Of a DNA stretch of 64,000 nucleotides, positions 56,173 through 64,000 are shown piece after piece (the first letter of the stretch is position 1; every line of letters starts with the position of its first letter). The position numbers were made by a program, and so were the translations under genes. The stretch covers positions 496,001-560,000 of the forward strand of contig JAWLGZ010000003.1 in the NCBI GenBank assembly GCA_041690635.1. Direction: 5' to 3'. The notes under the pieces are model-generated. The model was not told where the DNA came from. It ran no database searches and saw only the letters and a program-made list of their open reading frames with translations. The DNA is from JAWLGZ01 sp041690635. GTDB taxonomy: Bacteria > Pseudomonadota > Gammaproteobacteria > Thiohalomonadales > Thiohalomonadaceae.

Positions 56173-56952
56173 ATGGATATGCAGGCGCTATTCGATCGCC
56201 CCCAAGGGGTGGGCCGGGTGCTGGATGCCGGATTCCGGCTGTTTCGTGCCGGGTGGGGCAATGCCCTGCTGCTGGGGTTCATCGCCGCCTTGCTGGGACT
56301 GGCGCCGCAACTGGCGGGGGAGCTGCTCACCCCGGATCTGCGCGTCGGCCAGTCGGTCGTCCTGCTCGGGGCCGGCGTGATCGTCCTGTTGCTCGTCAAC
56401 TTCATCGTCATTGGCGCGCTCATCGCCCATCTGGCGGCGGTGGCGCGCGGCCAGCCGATCGGTCTCGGGGTCGCGCTGCGGACCGGCCTGCGCCGGCTGT
56501 TCAGTTTCTCGTTTTCCGTTCTCTTCTACCTGCTGGCGGTTCTGGTCGGGATGCTGCTGTTTCTGGTGCCCGGAATCATCCTCTCGGTCTCGCTGATGCT
56601 GGCCATGTGTGCGGTCATCATCGACGGCGACGGACCGGTCGCCGCCGTCCGGCGCAGTCACCGGCTGGTGTGGGGGAGCTGGTGGCGCACTGCCGCGGTG
56701 CTCGGCGTCGCCTTTGCGTTGTTCATGATATTCACCCTCGGTTTTCAGTCCCTGGCCGCGGTGGCGGCATTGAGCGCCGGTGCCGGGCTGTCCGAACTCA
56801 CGCTGCTCATGGCGGTGGTCAGCAGCCTCGGCAACGTGGTGGGACTGCCGCTGTTCGACGCGGTGGCGGTCGCCCTCTACCACGATCTCAAGCTGCGCCG
56901 CGAGGGTGCGGACCTGACGGAACGGCTGGACGGGACTCTTGCTCCGGCGTGA
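56173..56952 (+). CDS. Multi-pass membrane protein (BPSS1780/YciC-like)
   Basis: A 259-residue protein with about six hydrophobic segments. The layout (RVLDAGFRLFRAGWGNALLL at the start; FLVPGIILSVSLMLAMCAVI; SHRLVWGSWWRTAAVL) matches a broad family of proteobacterial inner-membrane proteins of unknown function. It is the first gene of a run continuing into the DUF4129-DUF4350-MoxR-DUF58 operon, 16 bases ahead of the next start. Confidence 0.85.
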   Translation: MDMQALFDRPQGVGRVLDAGFRLFRAGWGNALLLGFIAALLGLAPQLAGELLTPDLRVGQSVVLLGAGVIVLLLVNFIVIGALIAHLAAVARGQPIGLGVALRTGLRRLFSFSFSVLFYLLAVLVGMLLFLVPGIILSVSLMLAMCAVIIDGDGPVAAVRRSHRLVWGSWWRTAAVLGVAFALFMIFTLGFQSLAAVAALSAGAGLSELTLLMAVVSSLGNVVGLPLFDAVAVALYHDLKLRREGADLTERLDGTLAPA

Positions 56953-56968
56953 CGCCGTAGGGTGGAAG

Positions 56969-57847
56969 ATGCCGCGCTCCGCCCTGCATCGCCTGGCGGG
57001 GGTTCTGCTCCTGCTCGCCGCCGGACCGGCTCAGGCGACACCTATCGACACCTGCATCGGCCGGCTGCTGGCGGCGGGCGCCGATTCCGGTGCCGTGGTC
57101 GACCTTGCGGCCCTCTGCCCCGGTGTCGTGGACACCCTAACAGCGCTCCCCCTCGAACCGCCGCTCGCCGAGCGCGCCAGCCTGACCCAACTGCTGGACG
57201 CCCGCGCCGCCCTTGGCAGCCATTCACTGCGACCCGCCGGTACCGTGGCCCTGGACCGTGCGCGGCTGCAGGCGATCCTGACCGAGACCTGGCAGCCGGA
57301 AGAGCCGGGCTGGTGGGAGCGGCTCACGCGCTGGCTTTCGGACAAACTGGGTGGCGAACGGGTGCCCGGTTTCCTTCCGGAGCTGGCGGACAAGCTGAGC
57401 CCGTCGCCGGAGACCGCGGTCTTCCTCGCCCGTGGTGTGCTGGTGGTGCTGCTGCTCCTGGTGCTGATAGCCCTGCTCAAGGAGCTTCAGTACCGCCGGG
57501 GCGGCCGCCGCCGGAGACCGACGATGGCCGCGGTGGAGTCGCCGCCTAGCGATCTGCCCGACTGGGACACCCTGGAGGGACTCACTCCGGTGGAGCGTAT
57601 CCGCGCCTTGTTGCGTCTGGTTCTGGATCTGCTGGGCGCCCGCGGCCTGCTTCGCGGTGAGCGGGCGCTCACCAACCGCGAATGCCTGGTGCAGGCGGGG
57701 GAACGGCTGCCGGAATTGGCAGAGCCGATGGGCTGCCTGGTGGCGCGTGCCGATCGGGCGTTGTACGGCGGTGGCGCGGTGAGCGAGGAGGAGGGCGTGC
57801 GCGCCGGGGCCTGCGCCGAGGCGATCCGCCGGAGCGTCGGCGGATGA
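56969..57847 (+). CDS. DUF4129 domain membrane protein
   Basis: A 292-residue protein: signal peptide (LAGVLLLLAAGPAQAT), a periplasmic segment with paired cysteines (DTCIGRLL, ALCPGV), one membrane helix (VLVVLLLLVLIALL, about residue 160) and a cytoplasmic DUF4129 domain (RECLVQAGERLPELAEPMGC, ADRALYGG). First gene of the tightly overlapping operon with DUF4350, MoxR and DUF58. Overlaps the next gene by four bases. Confidence 0.9.
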   Translation: MPRSALHRLAGVLLLLAAGPAQATPIDTCIGRLLAAGADSGAVVDLAALCPGVVDTLTALPLEPPLAERASLTQLLDARAALGSHSLRPAGTVALDRARLQAILTETWQPEEPGWWERLTRWLSDKLGGERVPGFLPELADKLSPSPETAVFLARGVLVVLLLLVLIALLKELQYRRGGRRRRPTMAAVESPPSDLPDWDTLEGLTPVERIRALLRLVLDLLGARGLLRGERALTNRECLVQAGERLPELAEPMGCLVARADRALYGGGAVSEEEGVRAGACAEAIRRSVGG

Positions 57848-59121
57848 GGGAGCGGCTCGGTACGCTGTTGGGCGGTGTCGCCGCCTTCCTGCTGGTGTTC
57901 GTGCTGGTCGGTCCGAAGAGCGAACTGGAGGAGCCGATCTCGCTGCCGACCAGCGGCGATTCCGGTGAGTTCGGATTCGCCGGACTGGTGCGCTGGCTGG
58001 AGGAGGGGCAGCTGCCGACCGTGTCGTGGCGCCGCAGCTACGACCACCTGCACCTCGATTCGACGCTTCCCGCCACCGGCAACCTGCTGGTCACTTCGCT
58101 GCCGCACCGGCTACGTGCCAAACCGGCGGAGCTGGAACAGCTCGTCCACTGGCTGGAGCAGGGCAACTCGGCGCTGGTGCTGGCGGCGATGAGCGACTGG
58201 CCGGAGTGGGCCCGGCGCAGCGACGACCCGACCGTCTTCAAGTTCATCAACGCCCTCGGCTACACCCTGGCGCCGGTCGGCGACCCGCAGGCGGAAGAGG
58301 GCGCCGGGAGCGGGTCCGGCGCGGAGGCGCCGCCGGAGGCCGAACCCGAAAGCCGCCCGCTCCTCCTGACTCCCGAGGGCGGGCATCCGCTCACCGCCGG
58401 GGTCGACCGGCTCTCGGCCCATTGGCTCGACAGCGAAGGACGGGTGTGGCGGCTGGCCGGCAACGGGTCGCGGCGCAGCGGGCTGGTGCTGCTGCGGGAT
58501 GCGGAGGATGGCGCCCCGGCACTGTGGCAGTTACGGGTCGGTTCCGGTCGCCTCTGGCTCTCCCGCCATGCCGATCTGTTCGGTAACCGCAGCCTGGGGG
58601 AGGCGGACAACGCCCGGCTCGCCGCCAACCTGATCGGGGCTGCCCTCGGCCCCGGGGGGCGGGTGCTGTTCGACGACCGCCACCAGGGGCTCGCCGCGCT
58701 GGAGGATGCGGAGGCGTTCTTTGCCGACCCGCGCCTGCACCACACCCTCGGTTTTCTCCTGCTGTTGTGGCTGGTCTACCTGCTCGGCCACAGCAACCGC
58801 CTCGGCCGCCTCCGTTCCCGCGAGCTGCCGGTCGGGCTGGCGGACGAGATCCGCGCCTTCGCCCGGTTCTACGCCCGTCGGGTGACTCCGGCCGGTATCG
58901 GGCGGCGCCTGCTGGAACAGTTCCACAACGAGGTGCGCGCGGCGCGCCGCCTGCCCACCAACGGCCAGCCGGTGTGGGCGCTGCTCGAGGCCGACCCGCG
59001 CATCGACCGCCGCGCCCTGGCCGCAACCCGCCGTTTGGCCGCGCGGGCCGAGGCGGGCGGCCGGCTGCCGCTGACCCGCCTCGCCAACCACATTCACCGT
59101 TTGAGGGAGTCCCTGAGATGA
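57844..59121 (+). CDS. DUF4350 domain protein
   Basis: A 425-residue protein with an N-terminal membrane helix (LGTLLGGVAAFLLVFVLVG), a DUF4350 region (FGFAGLVRWLEEGQLPTVSW, LLVTSLPHRL) and a second membrane helix (TLGFLLLLWLVYLLG, about residue 305) before a soluble C-terminal part. In the known operon layout it follows DUF4129 and precedes MoxR, as here. Overlaps both neighbours by four bases. Function unknown. Confidence 0.9.
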   Translation: MRERLGTLLGGVAAFLLVFVLVGPKSELEEPISLPTSGDSGEFGFAGLVRWLEEGQLPTVSWRRSYDHLHLDSTLPATGNLLVTSLPHRLRAKPAELEQLVHWLEQGNSALVLAAMSDWPEWARRSDDPTVFKFINALGYTLAPVGDPQAEEGAGSGSGAEAPPEAEPESRPLLLTPEGGHPLTAGVDRLSAHWLDSEGRVWRLAGNGSRRSGLVLLRDAEDGAPALWQLRVGSGRLWLSRHADLFGNRSLGEADNARLAANLIGAALGPGGRVLFDDRHQGLAALEDAEAFFADPRLHHTLGFLLLLWLVYLLGHSNRLGRLRSRELPVGLADEIRAFARFYARRVTPAGIGRRLLEQFHNEVRAARRLPTNGQPVWALLEADPRIDRRALAATRRLAARAEAGGRLPLTRLANHIHRLRESLR

Positions 59122-60065
59122 GCACCCCCGCACAACAACTCCACCAGCACCTGGCCGCCCAGCTCGGGCGCTCGGTGTTCGGCATGGAACCGGCCGTGCG
59201 CGGCCTCGCCACCGCCTTCATCGCCGGGGGCCATGTCCTGGTCCAGGGGGTGCCCGGCCTCGGCAAGACGCTGCTGGCCAAGCGCTTCGCCGCCCTGCTG
59301 GAGGGGCGCTTCGCCCGCGTCCAGTGCACTGCCGACCTGATGCCCTCGGACATCACCGGCGTCCACGTCTACCGTGCCGACAGCGGCCAGTTCGAACTGC
59401 TGCTGGGGCCGGTGTTCGCCGACGTGCTGCTGGTAGACGAGATCAACCGCACCGGCCCCAAGACCCAGTCGGCGCTGCTGGAGGCGATGGAGGAGCGGCG
59501 GGTCACCATCGACCGCTCCAGCTACGACCTGCCGGCGCGCTTCATGGTGATCGCCTCGCAGAACCCGCTGGACTTTGAGGGCACCTTCCCGCTGCCGGAG
59601 TCGCAGATCGACCGTTTCCTGCTGCGGCTGGTGCTGGACTATCCCGAAGGTGCCGTGGAGCGGGCGATTTTGATGGCCTACGATAAGCCGGGCGGCGGCC
59701 ACGACGCCGACGTCACCCCCGAGCCGCTGCCGGCCAACCTGGTGGAGCAGGCGCGCGAGCAGACCGCCGCGGTCCACGTCAGCGAGGCGCTCTACGACTA
59801 CGCCACCGGCATCGCCGCCGCCTCCCGTGTCCACCCGCAGGTGAGCCTCGGCGTCTCCACCCGCGGCGCCATCAACCTGATGCGCTGCGCCCGCGCCGAG
59901 GCGGCCATGCGCGGGGCGGAGTTCGCCACCCCCGACGACATCAAGGCGGTGGCGCCGCAGGTGCTGCCGCACCGCCTCGTACTCAGTCCCGACGCGGCCC
60001 TCGAGGGGGTCTCCGCGGAGGCGATCGTCGCCGACCTGCTCGCCCAGGTGCCGGTCCCCCGATGA
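59118..60065 (+). CDS. MoxR-family AAA+ ATPase
   Basis: A 315-residue ATPase: Walker A in LVQGVPGLGKTLLAKRF, Walker B in VLLVDEINRTGPKTQSALLE, the sensor SQNPLDFEGTFPLPESQIDR, and SLGVSTRGAINLMRCARA. MoxR proteins act as chaperones, often with von Willebrand-type partners such as the DUF58 protein encoded next, with which it overlaps by four bases. Confidence 0.96.
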   Translation: MSTPAQQLHQHLAAQLGRSVFGMEPAVRGLATAFIAGGHVLVQGVPGLGKTLLAKRFAALLEGRFARVQCTADLMPSDITGVHVYRADSGQFELLLGPVFADVLLVDEINRTGPKTQSALLEAMEERRVTIDRSSYDLPARFMVIASQNPLDFEGTFPLPESQIDRFLLRLVLDYPEGAVERAILMAYDKPGGGHDADVTPEPLPANLVEQAREQTAAVHVSEALYDYATGIAAASRVHPQVSLGVSTRGAINLMRCARAEAAMRGAEFATPDDIKAVAPQVLPHRLVLSPDAALEGVSAEAIVADLLAQVPVPR

Positions 60066-61360
60066 ACCTGGCCTGGCCCGCCTATGCGCTGGTGGTGCTG
60101 ACCGTCGCCCTCGGCATCGTCGGGGAGTGGGGGCCGGAGCCCTTCGCCGGTCTGTGGCGCATCGCCGCGGCGGTCACGGTGCTGCTGCTGGCCTACGAGT
60201 GGGCGGTGGCGCGCCACCGGAACTTCCGTATCGAGCGGCACCTGCCGCCCCGCGCCTATCTGGGGCAGCCCGCCGCCGGCACCCTGATGGTGTTGAACGA
60301 CGATGCGTGGCACCTGGAACTGGTCGCCGCCGACGAGCCCCCGGCCGGGGTCGAGGCCGGTGAGGCCCCCCATCGCTGGCGGCTGGCCCCCGGCGGAGAG
60401 GCCTCATCGGGATTCACCTTCACGCCGGTGCGCCTCGGAGAGGCGGCGTGGGATCGAATCTCCGCCCGGGTGCGCGGCCATCTGGGACTCGCCTGGTGGA
60501 ACTGCCGCCTGGAAGCGCCGGGTCGGGTGACGGTGGTACCGGACCGGCTGCGCGACGGGGCAGGGGTGCGCAGCGGCACCGTGCGGGTGGGTGAACACGG
60601 CGCGCGGCGTGCCGGCAGCGGCTACGACCTGCTCGGCCTGCGCGAATACCGCCCCGGTGACCCGGTGCGCACCATCGACTGGAAGGCGACCGCCCGCAGC
60701 GGCCGCCCCACGGTGCGGGTGATGTGCGAGGAGCAGCACCTGGAGCTGGTGGTGCTGATCGATGCCGGACTCGCCAGCCGCGCCCCGGCCGGTGCGCTCG
60801 ACCGGCTGGGCCACTTTGCCAACATCGGGGCGCGACTGACGGAGAAGGCGCTCGCCGCCGGCGATCGGGTCCACCTGGTGGCCTTCGCCGATACGGTTCT
60901 GGAGACCGCCCGCAACCTGCGCGGGCAGGCGGGTCTGCGGCAGGCGCGGGGGGTGTTCGAGCGGCTGCGTCCGGTGCTCCGAAACACCAGCCCCCTGACG
61001 GCCATGATGCATGTGCGCCGCCTCGGGCTGCCCCGCTCGCTGGTGGTGGTGCTGACCGACCTGGACGATGGCGATGCCGCCTCTGAACTGGTGGGTGCCA
61101 CGGCCCTGCTGCGCCCCAAGCACCTGCCGCTGGTGGCGGGCATCATGGACGACGAGGTCGAACGGATCCGCACCGCCCCCGCCCGCCACTGGCTCGACCC
61201 CTACGCCGCCCTGGCCGCCGGCGAGGTGGAGGCGGGGTGGCGCCGCACCCGGCTGCGGCTGCAACGGCTCGGCGCCCTGGTGGAGCTGGCTCCCGAAGCC
61301 CACCTCGACGCCCGCCTCCTCACCGCCTACGACCGCCTGCGCCAGCGCCGCGCCGTCTGA
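60062..61360 (+). CDS. DUF58 domain protein, MoxR partner
   Basis: A 432-residue protein with two N-terminal membrane helices (LVVLTVALGIVG, LWRIAAAVTVLLLAY), a middle beta region, and the DUF58 signature LREYRPGDPVRTIDWKATAR followed by a von Willebrand-like fold (LELVVLIDAGLASR). It lies downstream of, and overlaps, its MoxR partner. The complex is thought to assemble or insert periplasmic proteins; the target is unknown. Confidence 0.94.
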   Translation: MNLAWPAYALVVLTVALGIVGEWGPEPFAGLWRIAAAVTVLLLAYEWAVARHRNFRIERHLPPRAYLGQPAAGTLMVLNDDAWHLELVAADEPPAGVEAGEAPHRWRLAPGGEASSGFTFTPVRLGEAAWDRISARVRGHLGLAWWNCRLEAPGRVTVVPDRLRDGAGVRSGTVRVGEHGARRAGSGYDLLGLREYRPGDPVRTIDWKATARSGRPTVRVMCEEQHLELVVLIDAGLASRAPAGALDRLGHFANIGARLTEKALAAGDRVHLVAFADTVLETARNLRGQAGLRQARGVFERLRPVLRNTSPLTAMMHVRRLGLPRSLVVVLTDLDDGDAASELVGATALLRPKHLPLVAGIMDDEVERIRTAPARHWLDPYAALAAGEVEAGWRRTRLRLQRLGALVELAPEAHLDARLLTAYDRLRQRRAV

Positions 61361-61373
61361 TGCGCTGAAGAGA

Positions 61374-61407
61374 GGTCTCTCGCGGAGCGCGCAACGCACG
61401 CAAGGAG
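61374..61407. repeat. Interspersed repeat, TCTCGCGGAG type, copy 3
   Basis: GGTCTCTCGCGGAGCGCGCA then ACGCACGCAAGGAG. Same degenerate family as 21887-21920 and 22031-22066. It sits just upstream of MITE copy B. Confidence 0.5.
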
Positions 61408-61417
61408 GGCAGGCAGG

Positions 61418-61606
61418 CAGAGCACCGAACAGATAACCGAGCGTTGCTTAATCGCCTTGCTCCGTAGGAGCCCGGCCCTCCGGGCGAATAGCGGCGAAGC
61501 CGCTTCACCCACAGTTTGCTCCCGTTAGGCCCATTCGCCCGCAGGGGCGGGCTCCTACACCTGGCCGGCTCTTAGACAATGTTCCAGTTATCTGTTCGGT
61601 GCTCTA
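61418..61606. mobile_element. MITE-like palindromic element, copy B (inverted)
   Basis: A 189-base element in the opposite orientation to copy A (52565-52747), with the same AGAGCACCGAACAGATAA ends and inner palindrome. The right end CTA at 61604-61606 is the reverse of TAG and forms the stop codon of the SpoIIM-like gene. The pair flanks an 8.7 kb segment as inverted repeats. Confidence 0.8.
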
Positions 61607-62593
61607 GCCGATGGCCGGGCTCCGGCCCCCGCCGATGCGCCACAGCCGTCCGGTGATGAGCAGCAGGAAGAGGATCCAGTAGGCGACGCCGATGCTCACC
61701 CGCAGCGGCAGGTCGAAGCGGTGGTCGGGGGAGATGTAGCCCTCGATGAGGCCGGCGCCGACCAGCAGCAGGGCACCCGCCAGGACAATGCCGCCGCCGC
61801 GCCGGGCGGCCTCGCCGAACGCCTCTCCGCGGCTGCGGTTGCCGGGGCGGATCAGCGCCTCCCCGAGCCGGATGCCGGCGGCCCCCGCCAGCACGATGAC
61901 GCTCAGCTCCACCAGCCCGTGGGCGACGATGAACTCGAACAGCCGCCCTGCCAGACCGTGGTGGGCGGTGAAGGCGAACACCCCGCCCAGCATCAATCCG
62001 TTCAGCCCCAGAATGTAGAGGGTGCCGAGGCCGTAGAAGGCGCCGAGCCCGAAGGCGGTGAGGGTGACCACGATGTTGTTGGTCATGATGCCGAGCGAAA
62101 GCAGGGAGGAGGGGACGACATTCAGCAGGTCGTCGGTCCACAGTTTTCCCGCCTCCACCTCGGCGATCATCTTCTCCGAGGCAAACAGTACGGCCAGCTC
62201 CGGGAAGCTCCACACCAGCCACCCGCCGGCCAATCCCGCCAGCAGAAAGATGGTCAGGCTGGCGGCGATGGGACGGCCCAGGGCGCGGATGTCGGCCGGC
62301 AAGCGGTGGCGAATGAGCGTGACCAGTTCGTGCCAGAGGCCGCCGGGCGGGCGGTGAATGGCATCGTGGGCACGGGTGAAGAGCGACTCCAGGTAGCGGG
62401 TGATGCCGCTGCCGGGGAGCGCCTGGCGCGCGAGGGCAAGGTCGCGGGCGATTGCGCGGTAGCCGGCGATGACCCGGTCGACCCGCTCCGGGTCGGCATC
62501 CCTTTTCCCCCGCTGACGGGTCAGCAGGTCGTCCAGTTCGCGCCACTCATCGGCGCGCCTTTCGAGCCAGCGTTGCAGGGGGGAGGTGGCCAC
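61604..62593 (-). CDS. SpoIIM-like (stage II sporulation M family) membrane protein
   Basis: A 329-residue protein with an N-terminal helical region (LERRADEWRELDDLLTRQRG) and several membrane helices (LTIFLLAGLAGGWLVW, NNIVVTLTAFGLGAFYGLG, AHGLVELSVIVLAGAAG). Non-sporulating Gram-negatives often carry this family beside RDD, MoxR and DUF58 genes, as here. No ATG fits; the GTG at 62593 (VATSPLQRW) lies just past the RDD gene stop. Its TAG stop comes from MITE copy B. Function in this setting unknown. Confidence 0.9.
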   Translation of the reverse strand: MATSPLQRWLERRADEWRELDDLLTRQRGKRDADPERVDRVIAGYRAIARDLALARQALPGSGITRYLESLFTRAHDAIHRPPGGLWHELVTLIRHRLPADIRALGRPIAASLTIFLLAGLAGGWLVWSFPELAVLFASEKMIAEVEAGKLWTDDLLNVVPSSLLSLGIMTNNIVVTLTAFGLGAFYGLGTLYILGLNGLMLGGVFAFTAHHGLAGRLFEFIVAHGLVELSVIVLAGAAGIRLGEALIRPGNRSRGEAFGEAARRGGGIVLAGALLLVGAGLIEGYISPDHRFDLPLRVSIGVAYWILFLLLITGRLWRIGGGRSPAIG

Positions 62594-62597
62594 TGGG

Positions 62598-63371
62598 TCA
62601 GGTGGCCGCGGCGGTGGTTGAGTCCGCACTCCCGACAGCCGCGGGGGGATCGTCGTGCAGCATCCGGTTGAGGGTGCGCCGCAGCTCCCAGTCGCGCCGT
62701 TCGGTGTTGGCGCCGCCCGGCAGCTCCAGCCCCTGCGCAGCCAGGATCCGCTCCGCCATCTGCAGGCGGATGGTCTGATCGAGCCCCTTCCAGCGTTCCA
62801 GTAGATCGGCAACCAGCGCCCGCAGCGGCACGGCGACTTCGGTCTCCGCATTGCCGAGCACCGCCTCCAGTTGCACCGGTGCGCTCTTCTCCTCGTAGAC
62901 CAGCAGCGTTCCCGCGGCGATGTCGCCGATGCGCAGGGCGTTGCGGTTGAACAGCACGGTGAAGATGCCGATCACGTAATAGGCCGGCAGCGAATCGATG
63001 ATGCGGAAGATATTGCGTAGCAGCAGCGCACCGGCGGTGGGGCGGTGACCGTCACGGGTGACGATGCGCAGGCCCGCCCACTTCTTGCCCGGCGTACGGC
63101 CGAACAGGACCTCCAGCACCGGATGGTAGAGCAGGTAGACGGCCGCGGCCGGCAGCCACACCCAGATGAGCAGATATGGGCGCTCCTCGGAGCCGGCGGC
63201 GAGGGCGACTCCGATGGTCGCGGCGAACCAGCAGACGGCGATCAGCAGCCGGATGTGCCAGTCGACAAGAAAGGCGAGGCTGCGTCCGCCCAGCCCGGCG
63301 ACCGTGACCGGCACCTCGGCACCGGCCGCCGAGCGCAGTACCAGATGACGGGGATCGAGACTCTTTTCCAT
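62598..63371 (-). CDS. RDD family membrane protein
   Basis: A 257-residue protein with an RDD domain: Arg/Asp in GLGGRSLAFLVDWHIRLLIA, membrane helices VCWFAATIGVALAAGS and LLIWVWLPAAAVYLLYHP, the GRTPGKKWAGLRIVTRDG motif, and RIGDIAAGTLLVYEE. RDD proteins may be ion antiporters or partners in the MoxR-DUF58 system. First gene of the RDD-SpoIIM pair. Confidence 0.93.
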   Translation of the reverse strand: MEKSLDPRHLVLRSAAGAEVPVTVAGLGGRSLAFLVDWHIRLLIAVCWFAATIGVALAAGSEERPYLLIWVWLPAAAVYLLYHPVLEVLFGRTPGKKWAGLRIVTRDGHRPTAGALLLRNIFRIIDSLPAYYVIGIFTVLFNRNALRIGDIAAGTLLVYEEKSAPVQLEAVLGNAETEVAVPLRALVADLLERWKGLDQTIRLQMAERILAAQGLELPGGANTERRDWELRRTLNRMLHDDPPAAVGSADSTTAAAT

Positions 63372-63438
63372 CGCATGCTTTCCGCTTCAGATCGTCCTGA
63401 AGCGGAAAGCATGCCCCAGCCGGGCCGGTGCGTCGAGC

Positions 63439-63978
63439 CTATCCCGCCTTGATCACGCCGCAGGCGATGCGCTCGCCGCCGCCGCCGAGCGGTTCGGGCT
63501 CATCGGCGTAGTTGTCGCCCCCCGCATGGACCACCAGCGCCCGCCCCTCGAGGTCGGAGAGCTCGAGGCGCGGTGCGTGGACCGGGTGGGTGGCGCGCCC
63601 CGCCTCATCGACGAACAGGGCCGGCAGATCGCCCAGGTGTCCGTCACCGTAGGGTCCTTCGTGACGGCCGGTCTCTTCCGGGTCGTAGTGACCGCCCGCG
63701 GCGGCTGCGGCCGTCGCTTCCCCCTCCTCCCGGGCGGGTTGGCAACTCGGCTTCTCGTGCACATGAAAGCCGTGCAGCCCCGGGGGCAGGTCGCGCAGGT
63801 CCGGGGTGAGCAGGATGCCGCCGAGGTCGCTCGGCTGCACCGTGACGGTACCAATGGCCTGACCGGTCCCCCTGTCATCCACCAGATTCAGCTCCACCGT
63901 CAGTTCACGGGGCGCCTCCTGCGCCTGGGCCAGGCCGGCTATCAGGAGCAGCGGTAAAGACCATCCCTTCCATCCCAT
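63439..63978 (-). CDS. sodC: Periplasmic Cu/Zn superoxide dismutase family protein
   Basis: A 179-residue exported enzyme with a signal peptide (WSLPLLLIAGLAQAQ). Copper and zinc ligands are present: GLHGFHVHEKPSC, GGHYDP, GPYGDGHLGDLP and VVHAGGDNYAD. The disulfide pair is KPSC and RIACGVI, and GGGGERIACG is the family C-terminus. It removes superoxide in the periplasm. An insert rich in Glu and Ala (REEGEATAAAAA) follows the first Cys. ATG at 63978, with GGAGGGACTCCG upstream at the window edge. Confidence 0.95.
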   Translation of the reverse strand: MGWKGWSLPLLLIAGLAQAQEAPRELTVELNLVDDRGTGQAIGTVTVQPSDLGGILLTPDLRDLPPGLHGFHVHEKPSCQPAREEGEATAAAAAGGHYDPEETGRHEGPYGDGHLGDLPALFVDEAGRATHPVHAPRLELSDLEGRALVVHAGGDNYADEPEPLGGGGERIACGVIKAG

Positions 63979-64000
63979 CGGAGTCCCTCCTTGAACAGGC

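Overview
The window is high-GC, gene-dense bacterial chromosome. Gene content points to a gammaproteobacterium: HrpB, TrhP/YegQ, TrxC, SrkA, YaiI, PrlC, a YgiM-type SH3 protein, a Pit/PhoU-like phosphate pair and a metal-site HemB of the magnesium class. A methanethiol-oxidase locus, rubredoxin and many redox and c-di-GMP sensors fit a sulfur-cycling member such as a Chromatiales-like lineage. That taxonomic guess is inference. I see no rRNA, tRNA, CRISPR, prophage or transposase gene.

Layout. 1-4021: a multi-PAS sensor cut by the left edge, an HD-GYP phosphodiesterase and a rubredoxin. 4405-8809: Lrp regulator divergent from leuA (with a possible attenuator leader), an SRPBCC protein, an unknown protein and an acetate-family transporter. 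8818-17389: a PAS-GGDEF-EAL protein divergent from hrpB, a PAS-GAF histidine kinase and yaiI. 17500-25887, all on the minus strand: a methanethiol oxidase (mtoX/SBP56) locus with a fused SCO-MauG accessory protein, a metal-binding-domain remnant, two related methyltransferases (one probably inactive), a response regulator/hybrid kinase pair and a small membrane protein. mtoX carries a one-base frameshift. 26120-33316: a secreted Lcl/DUF1566 protein divergent from a periplasmic Cys-repeat protein plus BaeS/BaeR-like two-component pair, then two membrane-anchored methionine-core coiled-coil proteins and a zinc-sensing diguanylate cyclase.

33334-38249: TetR-controlled RND efflux adaptor and pump, with matching palindromes in front of tetR and of the adaptor. 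38467-46334: trhP, a DUF3775 protein, hemB, a PhoU-like protein with pit, aroE, gamma carbonic anhydrase and glutathione reductase. 46453-48445: a candidate small RNA with a strong terminator, then an Aer-type chemoreceptor. 48453-56114: srkA, ggt, an acetolactate decarboxylase with an N-terminal ribbon-helix-helix segment, trxC, prlC, a YgiM-like protein and xthA. 56173-63371: the conserved DUF4129-DUF4350-MoxR-DUF58 operon facing SpoIIM-RDD. The window ends with a Cu/Zn superoxide dismutase.

Most notable: the mtoX locus with its fusion, frameshift and methyltransferase pair; the paired methionine-core coiled-coil proteins; and two inverted copies of a roughly 185 bp MITE-like element, each of which supplies the stop codon of a neighbouring gene.
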